DNA of 64,000 nt from an uncultured Anaerobiospirillum sp. (lineage in GTDB: Bacteria; Pseudomonadota; Gammaproteobacteria; Enterobacterales; Succinivibrionaceae): NCBI GenBank assembly GCA_944390115.1, contig CALXOW010000008.1:1-64000 (forward strand), given 5' to 3'. Below are positions 8,507 through 17,601 of this stretch, in pieces (position 1 is the stretch's first letter; each line of letters begins with the position of its first letter). The position numbers and the translations under genes were made by a program. The notes under the pieces were generated by a model. The model saw only the letters and a list, made by a program, of their open reading frames with translations. It ran no database searches and was not told the origin of the DNA.

Positions 8507-11299
8507 ATGACACCAGAGCAACAAGCACGCGAGCTGATCGATCAACAGCTCAGACTGGCCGGTTGGCCAGTAGTGCCGCGCGATGAGGTCTTACCTAATG
8601 CCCCAGCGCAGGCAGTGTGCGAGGAGCAAATGCAGAATCAGCACCGAGCCGATTACACCTTACTGTTATACGGCCATGCTTGCGCGGTCATTGAGGCTAA
8701 AAGCCTCGCCGTTAACCTCTTAGCTCCAGCGGTCAAGGCACAAGCGGAGGGTTACACCACCTTGCTCAATCCGCAATTTCCTGCGGTGGCTCGGCCGTTG
8801 CCCTTGGTGTTCTTGGCCAATGGTCAGCGCATCCTGTTTCGTGATCTGCGTACGGACGTTGATTACATCCCGCTCCAGTGCTTCTTAAGCCCGTCACAGG
8901 TACTAGAACGCTGCCCTGAGCTTAATGAATATGTGGCTCAGGTTATGGGCAAGAGCTTTATGCGTTTGCCTGAACTGGAGCAGGGGGTACTGCGCACCTG
9001 CCAATTTGAGGCGATCAATAACCTCGAGATGGCGTTGCAGCAGGGTAAGCGTCGTGCTTATATGGTTATGGCCACGGGTTCAGGTAAGACCATTACCGCG
9101 CGCACTGCTCTTTTGCGCCTGTTTCAGCACAGCAATGTCCGCCGTGTGCTCTATCTGACCGATCGCACCAACTTGGGGACAGACGCCCTCACTACTTTCC
9201 GCAATTTAGAGGTCGAGGGCAAGTTTCCGTTCAAGGAACAGCTTCATGCCGCGCAACTCACTTCAGCAGAGCAACTAACTTCAAGCTTTACTGGAGTGCA
9301 CTTTGCCACGATCCAGCGGGTTAGCGCGATCATGAAGGGCCAAGAACTCAATCTTGCTAAGGACCAAGATCTGGTTGTGGAAACGCCAGACGAGGATTTG
9401 GTGGCGTGGTCCGATAGCCTGATGGAGACCGAATTGCCCGAAGAGGTTCCTGCGGACAGTTGCATTCCTTGTGACTACTACGACCTCATCGTGATCGATG
9501 AGTGCCACCGCTCGATCTACAATAAGTGGCGCAAGTTCCTGGATTATTTTGGGCAGCATGCCATTTTGCTTGGGTTGACCGCCACGCCTATTCCTGAGAC
9601 TGACCGCTTTTTCCAAGGCTGCTGCCTGATCAATTATTCGTTAGAGCAGTCGATCGCCGATGGTGTCAATGTGGGAATGATGGTCTATCGAGTGATGACC
9701 GAGCGCTCAGTCTATGGCGGTGCGGTCAATCCCGGTGAGCGTATGGAGGTGACATCCAACTACACCGGTGAGAGCAAGGATACTCAGGCGCAAGTGAGCG
9801 CTGAGTTTACGGCGCGCGCGATCAATCGTAGTGTGGCGTTGCCTCAGCAAGTGGAGACGATCATTGTCGCCTTTCGAGATGCCGTTTTCACCAAGCTCTT
9901 CCCAGAGCGTAAGTGCGATTTCAATCTGATTCCCAAGACCTTGGTCTTTGCTCAAAATCAGCGTCACGCTCGGATGATTGTCCAGACATTTCGCAAGGTC
10001 TTTGGGCGCAGTGATTCTGATTACTTTGTGGTGCAAGTGACCTACTCCGAACCCAACTGCGAACTGCTGATCAATAAGTTTCGTTACGACCAAGAGTGCC
10101 GTATTGCGGTGACCGTCGGCATGCTTTCTACCGGGTCAAATTTCCCAGCAGTTGAGATCTTGCTTTTTATGGCCTATGTCCGCTCAGAAGTGCTTTACAC
10201 GCAGATGAAGGGCCGTGGGGTTCGTTCGATTAGCGATGCTCTGCTCCAAGAGGTCACCCCAAATGCCTTACACAAGGACTATTGCGTCTTGTTCGATGCC
10301 GTGGGCGTTACCGAGTCGGAGAAGGCCATGCCTAGCCTTAACGTAGGGGAGAGCGTGCTGTCCTTAGAGCGCTTGCTGGAGCTTTTATCGCGCGGCGTGG
10401 TCAGCAACGACAATTTGCTCTTACTGGCCACTCGTTTAAATAACCTGGCGCTGCGGGGTGATCAAAATGAGCTCTTAGCACTCAAGCGCCTGGCACCTAA
10501 GCTCGATCTCCAAGGCTTAGCCTTAGACATTTGCCATGCCTGTGAACGCGGGTTGCCACCGTACCAATCAAGCAGTGCACCTAACTTGGAACGCAAGAGC
10601 TTGATTGCGGTATTAATGGAGGATCTCCCAGCGCGTAAGAAACTCCTTGAGATTAGCAAGGGCTACTTCAGGGTGTTGCCGCAACAGCAAGATCAGGTGA
10701 TCTATGAAGGCTTCACCTTCAAGGAAGCCGAGCATCAGGTTGAAGGTTTTGAGAGCAGACTCTCTAAGCTTGCTCTGGAGGAGCCCATCTTTGCCCAGCT
10801 CAAGCGCAATGAGGCTGATGCTGAGCTCTTCACCGCGTCCAACTTAAAGCTGATGAAGACTAATTTGGAGCAAAGCTTTGCCAGCTTCAATGTGCAACGC
10901 CTGTGGCGCTCATACGGGCTTTTGTTGCAAGACCAAGGTGGACGTACTGTAGTGCCACTCACCGCAGAGGATGAAGTGGCGCTGACCAATATTTACCAAC
11001 TCACGCGCTTTGGTTTCCACAACAGCCAAGAACTTATCTCCCTACACAACAGCGCGCGCTTTGCGCAGCGCTTTAACTTGTGGTGTGGTCAAGCGCAAAA
11101 CTCGCTGCCGATGGATCCTGCCATGCGTGAGCTTTACCGACTCTTGGCCCAAACCATTGTGCGTAGCGGTGTGATCACTGGGATTAAGGCGCTGCGTAAG
11201 ATCGACAGCGAGATTTTTGACAATATGCGCGACCTGCTCGGCATCAACGATTCCGATCGCGCTATTCACTCGCTCAATCGCTTTCTGCTAGCGGCCTAG
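8507..11299 (+). CDS. hsdR: Type I restriction endonuclease, HsdR (motor and nuclease) subunit
   Basis: 930 residues from the ATG at 8507, which has GGGAGG just upstream; a TTG at 8471 is a poorer choice. HsdR translocates DNA using ATP and cuts unmodified DNA as part of an R2M2S complex. The N-terminal PD-(D/E)xK nuclease is intact (D49, then E63-A-K65). The superfamily 2 helicase core shows motif I GSGKT at 191-195, TDRTNLGTDA, motif II DECH at 331-334 followed by RSIYNKWRKFLDYF, and motif III GLTATPIPETD. The later half has MLSTGSNFPAVEILLF and MKGRGVRS (motifs V and VI). The DECHRS/GLTATP style resembles the EcoAI/EcoEI group. All catalytic motifs are present, so it should be active. Confidence 0.95.
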   Translation: MTPEQQARELIDQQLRLAGWPVVPRDEVLPNAPAQAVCEEQMQNQHRADYTLLLYGHACAVIEAKSLAVNLLAPAVKAQAEGYTTLLNPQFPAVARPLPLVFLANGQRILFRDLRTDVDYIPLQCFLSPSQVLERCPELNEYVAQVMGKSFMRLPELEQGVLRTCQFEAINNLEMALQQGKRRAYMVMATGSGKTITARTALLRLFQHSNVRRVLYLTDRTNLGTDALTTFRNLEVEGKFPFKEQLHAAQLTSAEQLTSSFTGVHFATIQRVSAIMKGQELNLAKDQDLVVETPDEDLVAWSDSLMETELPEEVPADSCIPCDYYDLIVIDECHRSIYNKWRKFLDYFGQHAILLGLTATPIPETDRFFQGCCLINYSLEQSIADGVNVGMMVYRVMTERSVYGGAVNPGERMEVTSNYTGESKDTQAQVSAEFTARAINRSVALPQQVETIIVAFRDAVFTKLFPERKCDFNLIPKTLVFAQNQRHARMIVQTFRKVFGRSDSDYFVVQVTYSEPNCELLINKFRYDQECRIAVTVGMLSTGSNFPAVEILLFMAYVRSEVLYTQMKGRGVRSISDALLQEVTPNALHKDYCVLFDAVGVTESEKAMPSLNVGESVLSLERLLELLSRGVVSNDNLLLLATRLNNLALRGDQNELLALKRLAPKLDLQGLALDICHACERGLPPYQSSSAPNLERKSLIAVLMEDLPARKKLLEISKGYFRVLPQQQDQVIYEGFTFKEAEHQVEGFESRLSKLALEEPIFAQLKRNEADAELFTASNLKLMKTNLEQSFASFNVQRLWRSYGLLLQDQGGRTVVPLTAEDEVALTNIYQLTRFGFHNSQELISLHNSARFAQRFNLWCGQAQNSLPMDPAMRELYRLLAQTIVRSGVITGIKALRKIDSEIFDNMRDLLGINDSDRAIHSLNRFLLAA

Positions 11300-11474
11300 C
11301 ACTTTCGGGTGCAAGTGCTTGCCCCAAGTTAAGGCCACGAGTAGCCTGTCATGATAGGTAGCCTCTTAGTTATTTGGTGGGGATTGAGCGAAGCTGCGCT
11401 GGCTGGTGCGGGCGCAACTGGTCTAAAACCAACTGGTTATGGGGCTTTGGTTGCAACACAGATAAGGTCTTAGT

Positions 11475-12986
11475 ATGGCTTCGACATTGACTAACCCCAA
11501 GCACGTTGAGCAGGTGCGAACCCTGAGCAAGAAGCTCTGGGATATGGCTGATGTCGTGGTCGGCCATGGCGTAAGCTATACTGATTTTTGGGCAGCGTTG
11601 ACTTACTTGCTTTTCATCAAGATGGATTCTGAGCTCATAGATTGGGATGAACAATCGCACTTGCCTGAGTCCTGCCAATGGCAGAGTTTGCTCACTGCCT
11701 CAGATTATTTGGGCCAAGAAGTACCGTTACTACCAGAGCAGCGTCTTGCCCATTACAACGAGATCATTGCCACCCTATCTGCTTCTGATTATCCCGATGC
11801 GCTGGTGCGCGGCATTTTCGCTAAAGCTCACAACAAAATTGACCATCCGCTGTACTTCACCAAAGTAATTGAGATGATCGATAGTACCAACTGGCTTGAC
11901 TTGAGAACCGATGTGAAGGGCGCGCTTTATGAGAGCATCTTGGAACGCAATGGCCAAGATGTGCGCAGTGGAGCGGGGCAGTATTTTACGCCGCGCGTAC
12001 TGGTGCAAGTCATGACTGAGCTTACCGATCCTCGGCCCAACGAGTTGGTCTGGGATCCGGCCTGTGGCACGGCAGGCTTTTTAATCGAGGCCTACGACCA
12101 TATGCGCAAGCAAACCGATTTGGTGTCTGAGCTTGAGTTCATCAAAGAGCACGGTTTGCGCGGTCAAGACAACACACCGATCGTGGTGACCATGGCCTCC
12201 ATGAACATGTTTTTGCATGGCTTTGAGGGTAAGCAATCTCCGATTTCCTTAGGCGATTCGCTTATGATCTTACCTCAGGAGAAAGCTGATGTAATCTTAA
12301 CCAATCCGCCGTTTGGTGATCGCGCTAAGGGGGGAATATCGATCGAGCGCTCAGACTTTGTTGCCAAGACCAACAACAACCAGCTCAACTTTTTGCAGCA
12401 CATTATGTCGTTGCTCAAGGATGGAGGCCGGGCAGCGGTGGTGATGCCAGAAGGCATTCTGTACGATAAGGCAGGCAAGGAAATTCGGCGCACTTTATTG
12501 ACCAAATTCAACCTGCACACCATGCTACGTTTACCGCATGGTCTGTTTTATGTGGAGCGCATTAACACCTATGTGCTGTTCTTTACCAAAGGACAACCAA
12601 CCAGGGATATATGGGTTTATGACCTGCGCACTGACACTAACTTCTCGCTAGTAAAGAATCGTTTGCAGTTGAGCGACTTCGACGATTTTGTGCAGTGTTA
12701 TCAGGCCACAGAGCGTGGTACCTTTGGTCGGCGCGTAGAAACCTATGACCAAAAGAGCAATCCTAATGGTCGTTGGCGCAAGTTCACGGCGGCCCAGTTT
12801 CTTAACGACAAACTGTGCCGAATTAAGCTCCCAGTGTGGATGACACCACCACCCACTGAGTTCGAGCAGATGAGCTTAAAGCAACTATTGCTCGCCATGT
12901 CTCAAGCTTATAAGAACAGCAGCCAAGTTTTTGATCATCTACAAAGCGAGCTGAGTGTCTATATTAAGTTTGACGCCAAGGAATAA
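11475..12986 (+). CDS. hsdM: Type I restriction-modification DNA methyltransferase, HsdM subunit
   Basis: 503 residues. HsdM transfers methyl groups from S-adenosylmethionine to adenine N6 in the target chosen by HsdS. The N-terminal helical domain (LSKKLWDMADVVVGHGVSYTDFW) precedes a Rossmann methylase core. Motif I is DPACGTAGF from D194, and the catalytic motif IV is NPPF at 277-280. YESILERNGQDVRSGAGQYFTPR is the segment that typically precedes motif I. It lies 175 bases after hsdR and ends 4 bases before hsdS starts, so hsdM and hsdS are surely co-transcribed. AAGG lies upstream of the start. Confidence 0.96.
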   Translation: MASTLTNPKHVEQVRTLSKKLWDMADVVVGHGVSYTDFWAALTYLLFIKMDSELIDWDEQSHLPESCQWQSLLTASDYLGQEVPLLPEQRLAHYNEIIATLSASDYPDALVRGIFAKAHNKIDHPLYFTKVIEMIDSTNWLDLRTDVKGALYESILERNGQDVRSGAGQYFTPRVLVQVMTELTDPRPNELVWDPACGTAGFLIEAYDHMRKQTDLVSELEFIKEHGLRGQDNTPIVVTMASMNMFLHGFEGKQSPISLGDSLMILPQEKADVILTNPPFGDRAKGGISIERSDFVAKTNNNQLNFLQHIMSLLKDGGRAAVVMPEGILYDKAGKEIRRTLLTKFNLHTMLRLPHGLFYVERINTYVLFFTKGQPTRDIWVYDLRTDTNFSLVKNRLQLSDFDDFVQCYQATERGTFGRRVETYDQKSNPNGRWRKFTAAQFLNDKLCRIKLPVWMTPPPTEFEQMSLKQLLLAMSQAYKNSSQVFDHLQSELSVYIKFDAKE

Positions 12987-12990
12987 TGCT

Positions 12991-14970
12991 ATGACTTGCT
13001 TTAGCGCCTTGCGTTATCGCCTCTTAGAGCTAGCTTTATCTGGGAGGTTGTTGCCGCAGCAAGACAGTGAGCCAGTGGTCAAGCCCAAGAATGTAAGTCC
13101 GGCTTTAGATGAGGTTCCTTTTGCGCTGCCTAATAAGTGGCAATGGTATCAGCTCAATGATTTAGGACAAGTGTTCCGAGGTAGGACACCGTCGGACAAA
13201 ACTGAGAACTGGGACAATCCCACTATTCCTTGGATTACCGGGACTGATTTACATGCCAACCAAAGCAAGGGGGTCTATATTTGGGAGGGGGCTTGTGGTA
13301 TCACGGAGCAAGGATTACTCGAAACTTACGCTAAGTTGGTTCCGATTGGTGCTGTGATCTACACGATCACTGGTTTTAATATCGGTGATATTGCTATTAC
13401 CGCGCGTGAGTGCAGCATTAACAATAGCTGTTACGCTTATGTCCCAGATTTTGAGCTTATTAGCTCTAAGTGGGCCTATTATGTCCTGAAGTGGGCGACC
13501 CCAAAACTCCTATCCAAAGCATTAGGAACTACCATGCCGCGCATAGCGGCCGACGTTTTTGGTCAAACTTGGATTCCACTGCCCTCTCTCAAAGAACAAG
13601 AACGCATTATCACCAAGCTTGAGCACTTCATGCAGCAAATCGATCTGTTGGAGCAATCATATCGCTTACTGGAGCCGCTGGCGCAAGCAACGCGCGCTAA
13701 GGTGCAGCAATTAGCGTTGGCGGGGCAATTGGTGCCGCAGCAAATAGATGAACCTAAAGTTGAGTTCAAAGGTACATTCCCTATTAAAGAGGTCCCTTTT
13801 TCCATCCCAGATAAGTGGAAATGGCTATGTTTAGGCGATCTGGTCGATATTAAGTCGGGGGTTGATACCAAGGCAATGGATCAAGGCAATGCCAAGTTTT
13901 TGCGCATTGCTGATTTTTATGACGGTGAGGTCAATTGGGACAAGGTTAAGCTAGGTCAGATCTCAGCGGCGCGCCTTGATCTTGCGGACTTGCAGGTCAA
14001 TGATATAGTGATCGCTAAATCTGGTTCGATTGGTAAAGCTTGGGTAGTAGATCATCTTGATCCTAGTTGGCCATGCGTTTTCAGTGGAAGCTTATTTCGC
14101 TTGCGACTTAAGCCCAGCATTCCGGTTGAACCCAACTATCTCAAGCTCTATTTTCAATCGCAGCTCTTTGAGCGTCACATTCTGATCTGGGCTCACGGGT
14201 CGCTTACTAGGAACATAGGCAGTGACGATATAGCTGAGCTGCCGTTGTCTCTGCCGCCGCTGGGTGAACAGCGCCGGATTGTCGCGCGCGTTACGCAGCT
14301 CATGGCTTTGATTGATCAATTTCAGGATGCCTTCTCCTTTAGCAACTTACTTGCTCCGGAGACGCCGCCTAAATTACCTGAGCAGGCTTCGGAGCCCAAT
14401 CTCCAAGTAAAGTCAGCAGACATTGCGTCTGAGCCAGAGCCTCAGCCTGCTCCGCTCAAGCCTGAAGCGGCTGCTCCAACACCTGAGGTTACAGCGCGCA
14501 AGCTGGCACCTGATCCTGCCTTAGATCCTCAACCTGTGTCATCAGACATAGCATCTGAACCAGAGACTCAGGCCTGCTCGCTCAAGCCTGAAGCGGCTGC
14601 TCCAATACCTGAGGCCACATTGCGCAAGCAGGCAACTGATCCGGCCTTAGAGCCTCAGCCCTTGTCACCAGATATCGAGCCAGAGAATAAGTCCGTTCCT
14701 CTCAAGTCTGAAGCGGCTGCTCCAACGCCAGAGGCCACAACGCGCAAGCAGGCAGCAGAGCCTGCCTTAGAGTCCCAGCCCTTGTCATCTGACATCGAGC
14801 CTGAGCCAGAGACTCAGCCTGCTCCGCTCAAGTCTGAAGCGGCAGAGTCAACTGAGGTCCCACCATGTAAGCAGACGCAGCCTAAGTCCAAGCCACGGCA
14901 TAATAAAGCGCGTCCTGCCACCCAGCTGAACCTGCTCGACCAGATTGAGGCGCTCAACGATTGGTCGTAG
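12991..14970 (+). CDS. hsdS: Type I restriction-modification specificity subunit, HsdS, with a repeat-rich C-terminal tail
   Basis: 659 residues from the ATG at 12991 (AAGGA upstream; hsdM stop 4 bases before). The first 450 residues are a normal HsdS: a first target-recognition domain after WQWYQLNDLGQVFRG, a conserved helical region, then a second domain after KWKWLCLGDLVDIKSG, each closed by a PLPSLKEQERI- or LPPLGEQRRI-type motif. The two halves are related, as in all HsdS. From residue 475 the protein adds about 185 residues made of four Pro/Glu/Ala-rich repeats (42, 42, 40 and about 38 residues), then a basic stretch and the end QLNLLDQIEALNDWS. Typical HsdS proteins of 400-450 residues lack this tail. 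There is one hsdS only and no recombinase, so no sign of target switching by inversion. Confidence 0.93.
   Translation: MTCFSALRYRLLELALSGRLLPQQDSEPVVKPKNVSPALDEVPFALPNKWQWYQLNDLGQVFRGRTPSDKTENWDNPTIPWITGTDLHANQSKGVYIWEGACGITEQGLLETYAKLVPIGAVIYTITGFNIGDIAITARECSINNSCYAYVPDFELISSKWAYYVLKWATPKLLSKALGTTMPRIAADVFGQTWIPLPSLKEQERIITKLEHFMQQIDLLEQSYRLLEPLAQATRAKVQQLALAGQLVPQQIDEPKVEFKGTFPIKEVPFSIPDKWKWLCLGDLVDIKSGVDTKAMDQGNAKFLRIADFYDGEVNWDKVKLGQISAARLDLADLQVNDIVIAKSGSIGKAWVVDHLDPSWPCVFSGSLFRLRLKPSIPVEPNYLKLYFQSQLFERHILIWAHGSLTRNIGSDDIAELPLSLPPLGEQRRIVARVTQLMALIDQFQDAFSFSNLLAPETPPKLPEQASEPNLQVKSADIASEPEPQPAPLKPEAAAPTPEVTARKLAPDPALDPQPVSSDIASEPETQACSLKPEAAAPIPEATLRKQATDPALEPQPLSPDIEPENKSVPLKSEAAAPTPEATTRKQAAEPALESQPLSSDIEPEPETQPAPLKSEAAESTEVPPCKQTQPKSKPRHNKARPATQLNLLDQIEALNDWS
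14413..14898 (+). repeat. Four tandem 126/120-bp repeats coding for the HsdS tail
   Basis: Repeat units start at 14413, 14539, 14665 and 14785, each with TCA followed by an Asp-Ile codon pair two codons on. Periods are 126, 126 and 120 bases, all multiples of three. Each unit codes for a Ser-x-Asp-Ile start, a Glu/Pro stretch, LKPEAAAPTPE-like and RKQAxDPALEPQP-like segments. The units have diverged at both DNA and protein level, the fourth most. Confidence 0.9.
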
Positions 14971-15031
14971 CCGAAGCTTGTTTTCACGGGCTGGAGCTTA
15001 CTTGAACTGGACCTTAGCCTGCGCTGGACTG

Positions 15032-15838
15032 TTACTGCGGGTAAATGGTCAGAGCGTGGCCTTTGAGGCGCAAGAAGTCCGTGTTCTGGAAGCGCAGCAC
15101 TAAGGCCCCCTCGTTCTCGCTTACTAAGTAAGTGGCCGGAAGATTATCGGTTATGGCCGTGAGCGGCGTATTGCCCTGGAAGTAATCGGTGGTGATGGTG
15201 CGGCTGATGATCTCGCCTAAGACCTCATAGCTGGTAGGGTAGTCGATCACCACTGGGCTAGAGGCCAAGCTGCAAGTTCACCGCCATCGTTTCATTAGGC
15301 GCGTGGTTTAAAGCAGAGAACACGGAATGCTGGCAGGAGGCGAGAATTTGGCCGTGCTCAGGGCGCAGACTGACCAAGGTGCCCGGCTGCTGGGTACTTA
15401 GGCCTTAATTTCCCACGATTTTCAGACTAGAGGCCAAAAATGCCGATTTTAAGCCGTTTTGCACACAAAAGCGTTTCTATATTTTAAACTAGAATTCGAA
15501 CGAGAAAAACGAGCATAAAGCCTTATGGAATCATGGTTCTAGGCTTTCTAGTCTGAAAACCGTGGGAAATTAAGGTTAGGGCTTGCGCGAGATTAAAGGC
15601 TACGGTGGTAGCGCCACTGCCAGGGAGCAGGGACTGAAGCAAGATCTTAAGCATAAGGCGTCCGCCGTTGCGGACCAGCGTCCAAGCGCTGCTGCCAATG
15701 GTTGGTAAGCTCCGCCAACAGGGCAGAGTGAGCCAAGAGCGCCTGCAAACGCGCTTGGGCTTGGCGCTCGAAATAGTGCGGCACGCGGAAGTGCTGATTG
15801 CGCTCCAGGCGCTCCACGTCAAATGGGACTGCGGCCAT
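15032..15838 (-). pseudogene. Decayed gene of unknown function, interrupted by a MITE-like element
   Basis: Read on the minus strand there is AAGGAG then ATG at 15838, giving MAAVPFDVERLERNQHFRV and on to about residue 55. After a frameshift near 15670 comes LLQSLLPGSGATTVAFNLAQ. At 15575 a 173-bp element interrupts it. Removing the element and one TTAGG copy joins LAQAL directly to STQQPGTLVSLRPEHG in frame. A second frameshift near 15285 leads into PVVIDYPTSYEVLGEIISRT and the end LKGHALTIYPQ at 15032. The restored product would be about 210 residues. I do not recognise the family. The GSGATTVAFN stretch recalls a degenerate P-loop only superficially. Confidence 0.75.
15403..15575. mobile_element. 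173-bp MITE-like element with 29-bp terminal inverted repeats and 5-bp target duplication
   Basis: The left end (15403-15431) and the reverse complement of the right end (15547-15575) match over 29 bases with one difference; both begin CCTTAATTTCCCACG. The element is flanked by TTAGG on both sides (15398-15402 and 15576-15580), a perfect 5-bp target-site duplication. The interior is AT-rich and has no gene, so movement would need a transposase supplied elsewhere. I cannot assign it to an IS family. Confidence 0.88.
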
Positions 15839-16110
15839 AACCACTCTCCTTAGGTTCAGGTATCACGCAAGATGACCAAGGTCACAAGCGCTTTAGCATT
15901 CTTAACGACTTTAACATTAAGCTGGGGTGGGGCTTGTGAGGTCTTAGACAAAAGCGAAAACGCGATTATGGCAAATCTGTGACATAAATTGCAATTTTGC
16001 AACAAAGCACCGCCGCCAAACAACCTCTCAGCGCGCAGCGCGCGGCGCTCATGGTGCAGGCAGAAAGCCGCCGCTATGAGCCTGAGCCTCTAGGGGCTGA
16101 GAAACTGCTC

Positions 16111-16527
16111 AGGTGCGGTGCATTGCGCCCGGCCCGCTCCCGGTGCGCGACCATGCTTTGAGCCAGTGCGTACGCCCGCGCCGGTAAGGATGGGCAGGCC
16201 CTGCTGGAAGGTTCGTTCAGGCTTGGGTGCTGCCTGCAAGTAAAAGGGGCGCGGCCGTAAGTGCGGTGCGATCGGCGCCAGCCGCGTTCTCGGTACACAT
16301 CTCTCGTGACCAGCTTCAATTGCAACATGCCCACCCACCACCCCCGCCGCCGCCAGCTGCGTGAGTCAGTCCAGTTAGGAGCGAGGAGCCAGTTACGCCT
16401 TCCAACTTCGTGCTGGCTTGCGCCCAGGCTCGGTGCTGTTTTCAGCAGAGCGCGGCCGCCAGGGCAGAGCAATCTGTTTTAGCCGCGTTCCAGGTACGCA
16501 TCCTCGTGACCAGCTGCAATTGCAGCT
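16111..16527 (+). repeat. Composite intergenic repeat, right array (degenerate unit, B2 and A2)
   Basis: Units lie at 16246-16326 (B type, GCGCGGCCGTAAGTGCGG) and 16449-16527 (A type, GCGCGGCCGCCAGG), 201 bases apart, with the conserved spacer between them. A diverged third unit lies near 16111-16166. The order is B then A, whereas the left array at 7693-7963 is A then B, in the same orientation. A2 ends in the perfect palindrome AGCTGCAATTGCAGCT. Confidence 0.8.
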
Positions 16528-16743
16528 TGTGACCAGGTGCACACCTTGCCGACGGCGGCGAGCGATTTTTCCTTAAAGGCTGATCCCGCTTGTCTCGATG
16601 ATGGCACCGGGTATGCGCGCTGCCTCTTTTCTCAATCGGTGCTGTGGGTTTATCTGGTGCTCGATCTTACGGTCTTTGGGGTGGGGATCTGCCGCTAAGG
16701 GGATAAGCGCTGATTTTGCGCTTGAGACAGGGGCCACAATCCA

Positions 16744-16760
16744 CTAAACTGAGAGTTTAG
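16744..16760. promoter_or_regulatory. Perfect small hairpin upstream of uppS
   Basis: CTAAACT (16744-16750) and AGTTTAG (16754-16760) flank a 3-base loop, 70 bases before the uppS start. It could be an operator or a leader hairpin; the sequence alone does not tell. Confidence 0.4.
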
Positions 16761-16830
16761 CCTAAGCGCGGGCTCAGTCCCGGCTGCTATGCTAAGGCTT
16801 AATTTCTACCAACTTGTTCTTGGGTTGCTA

Positions 16831-17601
16831 ATGGCTGATCTTTCCTCTCCTGTTACTTCTAAAGCTGGTGCTGCCACGCTGGGGGCGCTGCCTAACCATG
16901 TGGCTATCATCATGGATGGCAACGGACGCTATGGGCAGAGGTTGGGTAAGATTCGCCTCTTTGGCCATCGCCAAGGCGCTAAGGCGGTATCGCGCACGGT
17001 CGAGGCCGCTGCCCGCCTCGGGATTAAGAACCTGACCTTATTTGCTTTCTCTTCGGAGAATTGGAAGCGCCCTAAGGACGAAGTTGATGGCCTTATGGAG
17101 CTCTTTGCCCAAGTGCTGCAAAGCGAGCGAGAACGCCTCCATCAAAATGGCATTAAGGTGCGCTTTATCGGTGACCTGACGCGCTTTTCGCCTCAGCTCA
17201 ATCAAGCCATTGCCGAGTGCGAGGAGCTGACCCAGAACAACAGCCATATGACCCTCAATATCGCCTTAAATTACGGCGGACGCTGGGATATCGCTCGGGC
17301 GGCACGTGCTTTGGCACGCGAGGTCGCGCAGGGCAAGCTCTCAGCCGACGCTATCGATGAGGCGCAGCTCAAGGCTCATCTGGCGGTCAGTGAGGATGTC
17401 GATTTGCTCATTCGTACCGGCGGGGAGCATCGCATCAGCAATTTCCTGCTCTACCAATGCGCCTACAGCGAGTTCTATGTCACCGACACTTTGTGGCCGG
17501 ACTTTGGCCGCGCTGATCTGGAGGCGGCTTTAGCCTACTTTGCCTCGCGTGAGCGTCGCTTTGGTATGACCTCGGCACAGGTGCAAGGTAAAGCACGCTA
17601 A
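16831..17601 (+). CDS. uppS: Isoprenyl transferase (undecaprenyl diphosphate synthase)
   Basis: 256 residues from the ATG at 16831. It adds eight isopentenyl units to farnesyl diphosphate, giving the C55 lipid carrier used in peptidoglycan and O-antigen assembly. The pyrophosphate-binding site MDGNGR (D29) is intact. FGHRQGAKAV, LTLFAFSSENWKRP, LNYGGRWDI and the RTGGEHRISNFLLYQ to EFYVTDTLWPDF region match the cis-prenyltransferase family. A Tyr replaces the usual Trp after MDGNGR. An upstream ATG at 16789 would add 14 hydrophobic residues; neither start has a clear RBS, and 16831 fits the family length better (E. coli 253). Confidence 0.95.
   Translation: MADLSSPVTSKAGAATLGALPNHVAIIMDGNGRYGQRLGKIRLFGHRQGAKAVSRTVEAAARLGIKNLTLFAFSSENWKRPKDEVDGLMELFAQVLQSERERLHQNGIKVRFIGDLTRFSPQLNQAIAECEELTQNNSHMTLNIALNYGGRWDIARAARALAREVAQGKLSADAIDEAQLKAHLAVSEDVDLLIRTGGEHRISNFLLYQCAYSEFYVTDTLWPDFGRADLEAALAYFASRERRFGMTSAQVQGKAR

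Larger units (their letters stand above)
15839..16830. other. Gene-free right flank of the restriction island
   Basis: About 990 bases between the start of the decayed gene and uppS. It holds the second composite repeat array (16111-16527) and a perfect hairpin at 16744-16760 just before uppS. Open frames on either strand in 16074-16482 follow the GC-rich repeat and have no protein-family features. Confidence 0.6.

Noticed and set aside
12991-14970. Phase-variable or shuffling specificity system
   Set aside because: There is a single hsdS, no partial hsdS copy, no inverted repeats around it and no recombinase; the tail repeats are in-frame and not simple-sequence tracts.
16074-16482. Open frames on both strands downstream of the decayed gene
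   Set aside because: They overlap the composite repeat on both strands at once and show Arg/Pro/Ala bias typical of chance frames in GC-rich DNA.
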